DNA from: Minwuiaceae bacterium
GTDB taxonomy: Bacteria > Pseudomonadota > Alphaproteobacteria > Minwuiales > Minwuiaceae
DNA length: 64,000 nucleotides
Direction: 5' to 3'
NCBI GenBank assembly: GCA_028278525.1
Contig: JANQEE010000062.1
Location: forward strand, 1 to 64,000
Of the stretch, positions 58,739 to 64,000 are shown one piece after another (positions within the stretch are counted from its first letter, which is position 1; every line of letters starts with the position of its first letter). The notes beneath the pieces are model-generated. The model saw only the letters and a program-made list of their open reading frames with translations. It had not been told where the DNA came from and made no database searches. The position numbers were made by a program, and so were the translations under genes.

Positions 58739-59100
58739 TCCGGGTCTCCGTCTTCCCCGAGGTGGGGAAAGATGTGCTCGCCGTCCGGGCCGAGCGGTAG
58801 ATCGTGTACGGCGACGACCGCGGTTGTCGAAAGCTCCGAATAGAGATGGGGAAACAGCGCGCCGCCGCGCGACGGCTCCCACCGGAGCGCATCGCCCAAC
58901 GCGTCCGGATCGACGGCCAACAACACCAGATCATGCTGGCCGGCCCGGTGACGGCGGCAGGATTCGCGAACCTGTTCCGCCGTCGAAAAATGAATGAATC
59001 CGTCGCGGCGGTCGTCGTCCGACCCGGCGTATCCGCCGCGCTCCTGCGCCAATTGCCAGTCCGCCCGACGCGCAATCGAATAGATCAAAGCTGGCCCCAT
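58735..59100 (-). CDS. DUF952 domain-containing protein
   Basis: 121 residues matching the DUF952 pattern: LIYSIARRADWQLAQERG, DGFIHFSTAEQVRES, LVLLAVDPDALGDALRWEPSR and FPHLYSEL near the C-terminus. Function is unknown; the fold is a small alpha/beta. The gene is commonly found with pyrD in alphaproteobacteria, and here its stop codon overlaps the pyrD TTG start, so translation is coupled. Confidence 0.9.
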   Translation of the reverse strand: MGPALIYSIARRADWQLAQERGGYAGSDDDRRDGFIHFSTAEQVRESCRRHRAGQHDLVLLAVDPDALGDALRWEPSRGGALFPHLYSELSTTAVVAVHDLPLGPDGEHIFPHLGEDGDPD

Positions 59101-59206
59101 GGCCGCACCCTAACCAAAGCGGATTGGTCTGAACAGATACAACGGCAGTGCCGGTAATAGCCTGCTGGTACTAGACTCCGAACGAATGTTGGTCGAACAT
59201 ATCGCC

Positions 59207-59839
59207 ATGCTGACCCACCAAGGCATATGGGCGGCGGTCGACGCACTGGCGGCCCAGAACGGTTTTACCGCGTCCGGATTGGCTAAGCGCGCCGGGCTGG
59301 ACGCGACCACCTTCAACAGAAGCAAGCGCACCTCACGGGATGGCAAGCCGCGCTGGCCGAGCACGGAAAGCGTTTCCAAAATCCTCGACGCGACCGGCTC
59401 GACGCTCGGCGACTTCGTTTCCCTGGTCGATCACGGCGGACAGGGCGACGGGCCGTTTCGCATTCCGGTTATCGGCTTCGGCCTGGCCGGCGACAACCGG
59501 TTCTTTACCGAGCACGGCGTCCCGCAAGGCACGGACTGGGACGAAGTGGCGTTTCCCGATATCGGCGATCCCAGCGCCTATGCCCTGGAAGTGACCGACG
59601 ACAGCATGTCGCCGGTCTATCGCGACGGCGATATCGTCGTCGTATCGCCGCAGGCGAACATCCGCCGCGGCGACCGGGTGGTCGTCAGGACGCTCGAGGG
59701 CGAAGTGATGGCCAAGCAGCTTCGCCGCAAATCCGCGCGCCGTATCGACCTGCAGTCCCTGAATCCGGACTATCCCGGCCGGGTGCTGGACATCGACGAG
59801 ATCGGCTGGCTGGCGCGCATCGTCTGGGCCAGCCAATAA
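59207..59839 (+). CDS. LexA/CI-like regulator with S24 peptidase domain
   Basis: 210 residues. The N-terminal helix-turn-helix-like part (GIWAAVDALAAQNGFTASGLAKRAGLD, TTFNRSKR) is followed by an S24 peptidase domain: Ser in TDDSMSPVYRDGDIV and Lys in EGEVMAKQLRR, with a candidate cleavage-site region FGLAGDN. Such regulators bind DNA and can be inactivated by self-cleavage or act as simple repressors. ATG 59207 is chosen since family members start at MLTHQGIWAAVD; ATG 59186 is the alternative. Read away from the DUF952-pyrD genes. Confidence 0.85.
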   Translation: MLTHQGIWAAVDALAAQNGFTASGLAKRAGLDATTFNRSKRTSRDGKPRWPSTESVSKILDATGSTLGDFVSLVDHGGQGDGPFRIPVIGFGLAGDNRFFTEHGVPQGTDWDEVAFPDIGDPSAYALEVTDDSMSPVYRDGDIVVVSPQANIRRGDRVVVRTLEGEVMAKQLRRKSARRIDLQSLNPDYPGRVLDIDEIGWLARIVWASQ

Positions 59840-59947
59840 ACCTGCCAACGGGCGTTTGGCGATTTCCTTAACCGAGACTATGGTACGACCGCCGCGTCGA
59901 CACTTAATGGCGTTTTGCGCAGGATTTTTGAAAGAAGGAGTATCGGC

Positions 59948-60793
59948 ATGGCGGGTGTATTTTGGCACGACGGGAAATGGTCCGAGGAGCAACCGAAGCT
60001 CACCGGGCCGATGGATCACGCGTTCTGGATGTCGACGGTGGTGTTCGACGGCGCCCGGTCGTTCCAGGGGATGGCGCCGGATGTCGACCAGCATTGCGAA
60101 CGGCTGATCAAATCGGCCAAGTCCATGTTGCTGGAGCCGAAGTTTGCGGCGGAAGAGGTCGCCAAGCTTTGTGTCGAGGGCGTTCGCAAGCTGCCGAAGG
60201 AATCGGAGCTCTATATCCGCCCGATGTTCTTCGCCCGGGAAGGTTTCGTGCTGCCGGATCCGGAGACGACGGAATTCGTGCTGGCGATCTATGACACCCC
60301 GCTGCCGCCGGCTAATGGCTTCACGGCCTGTTTCTCCAGTTATCGCCGGCCGGCCCGCGATATGGCGCCGACGGACGCCAAAGCCTCATGCCTTTATCCG
60401 AATTCGCAAAGGGCGCTGCGCGAAGCGGCGGACCGCGGCTTCGACAATGCGATCGTGCTGGACCCGAACAGCAATGTCGCCGAGTTCGCGTCGGCCAATA
60501 TCTGGATCGCCAAGGATGGCGTCGCCATGACGCCGGCCTGGAACGGCACCTTCCTGAACGGCATCACCCGCCAGCGCATCATCCAGTTGCTCAAGGACGA
60601 CGGGGTCGAAGTGCAGGAAACAACCATCACGCCACAGGACGTGCGGGACGCGGACGAGGTGTTCAACACCGGCAACTACGGCAAGGTCGTGCCGGTGGTG
60701 AAACTGGAAGATCGCGACTTGCAGCCCGGCCCGGTGGCTCGGCGGGCGCGCGAACTCTATTTCGAGTACGCGAACGGCGCGCAGCTCTTCTAA
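59948..60793 (+). CDS. Branched-chain amino acid aminotransferase-like (fold type IV)
   Basis: 281 residues of the PLP fold-type IV family. The PLP lysine is in TDAKASCLYPNSQRAL, the conserved glutamate in NVAEFASANIW, and the C-terminal EVFNTGNYGKVVPV holds the phosphate-binding turn. The reaction would be transamination of branched-chain or related amino acids; the change from the usual KxGGNY to KASCLY sets it a little apart from IlvE proper, so D-amino-acid or aminodeoxychorismate-type activity cannot be excluded. ATG 59948 follows AAGGAG. Palindrome copy 3 follows. Confidence 0.88.
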   Translation: MAGVFWHDGKWSEEQPKLTGPMDHAFWMSTVVFDGARSFQGMAPDVDQHCERLIKSAKSMLLEPKFAAEEVAKLCVEGVRKLPKESELYIRPMFFAREGFVLPDPETTEFVLAIYDTPLPPANGFTACFSSYRRPARDMAPTDAKASCLYPNSQRALREAADRGFDNAIVLDPNSNVAEFASANIWIAKDGVAMTPAWNGTFLNGITRQRIIQLLKDDGVEVQETTITPQDVRDADEVFNTGNYGKVVPVVKLEDRDLQPGPVARRARELYFEYANGAQLF

Positions 60794-60817
60794 GCGCTTA
60801 GAAGGTTTCGGGTGGTG

Positions 60818-60898
60818 CCGAGCCGACCCACTCCCCGTCCCAACCACCCCGAGGGTACCCTGTATGGGTGGTTGGGACGGGGGAGCGGGCCGGCTCGG
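60818..60898. repeat. Long palindromic repeat, copy 3
   Basis: Left arm (60818-60849) and right arm (60866-60898) are near-perfect inverted repeats; the outer parts CCGAGCCG/CGGCTCGG differ from copy 2 but still pair, so changes have compensated in the stem. The loop again contains GGGTACCC. It lies between convergent aminotransferase and lysS genes. Confidence 0.88.
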
Positions 60899-60913
60899 AG
60901 AACCTTGGAAAAT

Positions 60914-62500
60914 CTATGCGGCGCTCAGGTCTTCGCCCTTCAGGGCGCGGCGGATCAGGGTCGCGGTTTCCGCGACGCCGTAAAGCGCCGCGAAGGAGCC
61001 GAAGCGTGGGCCCTGGCTCTGGCCGAGCAGGACCTCGTAGAGCGCCTTGAACCAGTCGCGCAGCGGCTCGAACCCGTGCCGCTTGCCGATCTCATAGATC
61101 TCGAACTGGATATCCTCGGCGGCGGTGCCGGCGGCCATGCCTTCCAGGGTGGCCGCCAGCTCTTCCAGGGCGGCCCGTTCGGTGTCCGTCGGCGCGCGAT
61201 AACTTTTGTTCGGCTTCACGAAATCCCGGTAGTAGGCGAGCGCATAGCCGACCAGGCGGTCGAGCATCGGATGGTTCTCCGGGGTCGCGCCGGTGACGTA
61301 GCGCTCGATAAAGCCCCAGAGCACAGCCTTGTCTTCCGTGTTGCACACGCCGGCCAGGTTCATCAGGATCGCGAAGCTGATCGGCACATCCTCCTGCGGC
61401 GCGTTGCCGCCGTGGATGTGCCAGACCGGGTTGGCGAAGCGTTCCTTGCCGTCCTGCTCCCGGAACTTATTCAGAAACGTCAGGTATTCGTCGACCGTCT
61501 TCGGAATGATGTCGAAATAGAGGCGTTTGGCCTTGCGCGGCGACTGGTAATTGAACAGCGCCAGGCTTTCCGGTGAGGCGTAGGTCAGCCATTCGTCGAT
61601 GGTCAGGCCATTGCCCTTCGACTTGGAGATCTTCTCGCCCTTTTCGTCGCGGAACAGCTCGTAATGGAAGCCGTCCGGCGGGTCGGCGCCGAGGATCTTG
61701 CAGATCCGGCTGGAGTGCTTGACCGAGTCGATCAGGTCGCTGCCAGACATTTCGTAATCGACGCCGAGCGCGTACCAGCGCATCGCCCAGTCCGGCTTCC
61801 ATTGCAACTTGCAGTGACCACCGGTGACCGGCACTTCGGTCTTATTTCCATCGCTGTCTTCATAGGTGACGGTGCCGGCATCCGCGTCGTGGGCGATGAT
61901 CGGCACCTGCAGCACCTGGCCGGTCTTCGGACAGATCGGCAGAAACGGGCTATAGGTCGCGCGGCGTTCGTCGCGCAGCGTCGGCAGCATCACCGCCATG
62001 ACATCGTCGTAGCATTCCAGCATGCGGCGCAGCGCATCGTCGAAGCGGCCGGAGCGGTAGCATTCCGTGGCGCTGTAGAATTCGTACTCGAAGCCGAAAT
62101 CGTCGAGGAATGCCCGAAGCCTGGCGTTGTTGTGGTGCGCGAAGCTCTCGTGCGTGCCGAACGGGTCGGGGATGTCGGTCAACGGCTTGCCGAGATGCTG
62201 CGCCACCATCTGCCGGTTCGGGATGTTGTCGGGCACCTTGCGCAGACCGTCCATGTCGTCGGAGAAGGCGACAAGACGGGTCGGCACGTCGGACAGCACG
62301 GCGAAGGCGCGGCGCACCATGGTCGTGCGCATCACTTCGCCGAACGTGCCGATATGCGGCAGGCCGGACGGGCCGTAGCCGGTCTCGAACAGGACATGGC
62401 CTTTGTCGTTGCCACGTTTGTCCAAACGCGCGATCAGCTTTTCGGCTTCCTGGAAGGGCCACGCGCGGCTTTCGCGCGCGAGTTCCGCGTCCGACGCCAT
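60914..62500 (-). CDS. lysS: Lysine--tRNA ligase, class I
   Basis: 528 residues. It charges tRNA-Lys with lysine. This is the class I enzyme (Rossmann fold) of archaea and some alphaproteobacteria, not the class II type: HIGH-like motif [13 protein letters not shown] and KMSKS-like motif [11 protein letters not shown] are both clear. The zinc-ligand-like segment [10 protein letters not shown] and the [12 protein letters not shown] region are also typical. Single-gene unit; convergent with the BCAT-type aminotransferase, divergent from the helicase gene. Confidence 0.95.
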   Translation of the reverse strand: MASDAELARESRAWPFQEAEKLIARLDKRGNDKGHVLFETGYGPSGLPHIGTFGEVMRTTMVRRAFAVLSDVPTRLVAFSDDMDGLRKVPDNIPNRQMVAQHLGKPLTDIPDPFGTHESFAHHNNARLRAFLDDFGFEYEFYSATECYRSGRFDDALRRMLECYDDVMAVMLPTLRDERRATYSPFLPICPKTGQVLQVPIIAHDADAGTVTYEDSDGNKTEVPVTGGHCKLQWKPDWAMRWYALGVDYEMSGSDLIDSVKHSSRICKILGADPPDGFHYELFRDEKGEKISKSKGNGLTIDEWLTYASPESLALFNYQSPRKAKRLYFDIIPKTVDEYLTFLNKFREQDGKERFANPVWHIHGGNAPQEDVPISFAILMNLAGVCNTEDKAVLWGFIERYVTGATPENHPMLDRLVGYALAYYRDFVKPNKSYRAPTDTERAALEELAATLEGMAAGTAAEDIQFEIYEIGKRHGFEPLRDWFKALYEVLLGQSQGPRFGSFAALYGVAETATLIRRALKGEDLSAA

Positions 62501-62585
62501 CTTTTTCTCTCCTCGAGGCTGCGCGGGCGGAACCTAGGCATAAGCTGTCGGTGCGTCAATCATTGGCCGCCGGTATACTCGCGCC

Positions 62586-64000
62586 ATGCCAAGCGATTCA
62601 GCCGCCTCCCCGCGACGCGTTCGCCTGCCGCAGGTGCCGGCGCTGGCGGTCGGCGGCGGCAGCGCCGCCTGGCTGACGCCGGATGGCGAGGTGCTGGAGA
62701 TCGGCCCGGCGGAGGCTGGGCGGCTGGCGCGGGATGCCGCGCCGATGGTCTGTCATGCGCCGGCGACGGCGGCTCGGCTCGGCGTCAATCGCTTTCCGGC
62801 GCACGATTTGCTGGATCTGTTCGCGTTCGCCCGGCCGGCGCAGTTTTGCTTGCCGACCATCGCCGGACTGGCCGATGCGCTCGGGCTGGATCGACCGAAC
62901 GACCGGACCGATGAAGCCATGCTGCTGGTCGCCGCGGCCGAGCGGCTGCTGACCGACCTGATGCGACAGAAGGGGAGGGAACGGGGCGATATAGCTGCGC
63001 TGGCGATGACGATGGCCCGCGCCGGTTGGCCGTGGGGTCCGGCGACGGTCGCGGCGCTTGGCGAAGCGACGGGCAAATCCGGCTCTTACGGCGGGCTGGA
63101 TGTCTGGAACCGGCTTTCGGAATGGGACGACCGGGCTCCGCCGCCGCCGCCGGAAGACGCGCCGGTATCGCCGTCGGAGGCACGCGAGCGGTTGGGACGG
63201 CTGCTCGACTGCGGCTCGGAAGAAAGACCGTCTCAGGTCGCATTTACGGAAGCGGCTGCCGGCTCGTTCGCACCGCGAGAGCATGCCGGAGAGCCGCAGG
63301 TGGTGCTGGCGGAAGCCGGCACCGGGGTCGGTAAGACGCTCGGCTATATCGCGCCGGCCAGCGTTTGGGCGGAAAAGAACAGCGGCCCGGTCTGGCTCTC
63401 CACCTTCACCAAGAACCTGCAGCGGCAGATCGATCAGGAACTGGACCGGCTCTATCCCAACCCGGAGGAGAAGGCGCAGAAGGTCGTGGTGCGCAAGGGG
63501 CGGGAAAATTACCTCTGCCTGCTGAACGTGGAGGAGGCGACGCAGGGCGGCGCGGCGCGGCAGTCCGACCAGATCGCGCTCGGCCTGATGGCGCGCTGGG
63601 CGCGGGCAAGTCGCGACGGCGACATGGGCGGCGGCGACTTCCCGTCGTGGCTGTCCATGCTGTACGGATCGGTGCGCACGACGGGCCTGGCCGACCGGCG
63701 CGGCGAGTGCATCTATTCCGCCTGCCCGCATTACCGGAAATGCTTCATCGAGAAATCGCGGCACAAGGCCGAACGCGCTGAGATCGTGATCGCCAACCAT
63801 GCTTTGGTGATGATCCGCGCCGCGTGGCATGTCGAACAGGCGGAGCTACCCCTCCGCTATGTGTTCGACGAAGGCCATCATCTGTTCGGCGCCGCCGACA
63901 GCGCGTTTTCCGCCAATATCTCCGGCCTGGAAACGGCAGACCTTCGGCGATGGATCCGCGGCGGCGAAGGCGGACGGCGGAGCCGCGCCCGGGGCCTGGA
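62586..64000 (+). CDS. DinG-type ATP-dependent DNA helicase (3' part outside window)
   Basis: The first 471 residues of a superfamily 2, XPD/DinG-like helicase. After ~230 residues of accessory sequence (including an Ala/Leu-rich N-terminal domain), Walker A is EAGTGVGKTLGYIAPA, an iron-sulfur cluster is suggested by cysteines in GRENYLCLL and GECIYSACPHYRKCF, then IVIANHALVM and Walker B VFDEGHHLF. These fit 5'-3' DNA helicases for repair and replication-blocking structures. The gene continues past the right edge. ATG 62586 lies 85 bp from the divergent lysS start. Confidence 0.9.
   Translation, partial: MPSDSAASPRRVRLPQVPALAVGGGSAAWLTPDGEVLEIGPAEAGRLARDAAPMVCHAPATAARLGVNRFPAHDLLDLFAFARPAQFCLPTIAGLADALGLDRPNDRTDEAMLLVAAAERLLTDLMRQKGRERGDIAALAMTMARAGWPWGPATVAALGEATGKSGSYGGLDVWNRLSEWDDRAPPPPPEDAPVSPSEARERLGRLLDCGSEERPSQVAFTEAAAGSFAPREHAGEPQVVLAEAGTGVGKTLGYIAPASVWAEKNSGPVWLSTFTKNLQRQIDQELDRLYPNPEEKAQKVVVRKGRENYLCLLNVEEATQGGAARQSDQIALGLMARWARASRDGDMGGGDFPSWLSMLYGSVRTTGLADRRGECIYSACPHYRKCFIEKSRHKAERAEIVIANHALVMIRAAWHVEQAELPLRYVFDEGHHLFGAADSAFSANISGLETADLRRWIRGGEGGRRSRARGL

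Noticed and set aside
59176-59194. GAAC-N11-GAAC near the S24 regulator start, like an alphaproteobacterial LexA box
   Set aside because: The known box has a 7-base spacer; the spacing here is 11, so it is not supported.

Overview
The window looks like chromosomal DNA of a free-living alphaproteobacterium, probably of the Rhodospirillales type. The signs are GC-rich coding sequence, a hut operon using the HutF (formiminoglutamate deiminase) route, a class I lysyl-tRNA synthetase, quinone-type PyrD, PPK2, DUF1194, VUT and DUF952 proteins, and the short palindromic repeats common in such genomes. No rRNA, tRNA, CRISPR array or recognisable transposase/integrase gene was seen.

Layout. 0-11.3 kb: a fragment resembling an NRPS condensation domain at the left edge, a GNAT acetyltransferase, a pair of CRP-like sites, a porin, a small lipoprotein, a DUF1194 protein with a tiny antisense membrane peptide, a single-domain response regulator, a large RTX/cadherin secreted protein, a glycosyltransferase and a secreted subtilase. 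11.4-23 kb: two PEP-CTERM proteins whose upstream regions share TGTAAA-N6-CGACAC, a SAM/cyclase/ATPase/TPR giant, an aldehyde dehydrogenase, PPK2, a shortened GIY-YIG protein, a VUT transporter and an enoyl-CoA hydratase. 23-30.4 kb: an accessory region, partly much AT-richer. It has two copies of a ~120 bp MITE-like element, a truncated duplicate of the hydratase gene, a caspase-like protease, an unknown protein, a methyltransferase, a membrane protein cut short at its C-terminus, and three copies of the 3' end of a pseudo-receiver gene.

30.4-44.5 kb: a DUF123 nuclease-like protein, dgt, and a long histidine-use operon (substrate-binding protein, two permeases, two ATPases, hutC, hutU, hutH) with a HutC-type operator in front, plus hutI and hutF. 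Together they would import histidine and convert it to N-formylglutamate; hutG is not in the window. 44.5-64 kb: an FAD oxidoreductase, a fatty acid desaturase divergent from an XRE regulator, and a probable operon of that regulator, a PhnD-like binding protein, a DsbA-like isomerase and a hybrid kinase ending in an HPT domain. The kinase converges on a LuxO-like sigma-54 activator. Then follow an omega-transaminase and alanine dehydrogenase, a FAH-family enzyme, DUF952-pyrD, an S24 regulator, a BCAT-type transaminase, lysS, and a DinG-type helicase running off the right end.

The most unusual part is 23-30.4 kb, where cargo genes lie between successive, increasingly diverged copies of one gene's 3' end. 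Next come the shared element before both PEP-CTERM genes and the LuxO-like phosphorelay. All comparisons were made by eye; no database search was run.
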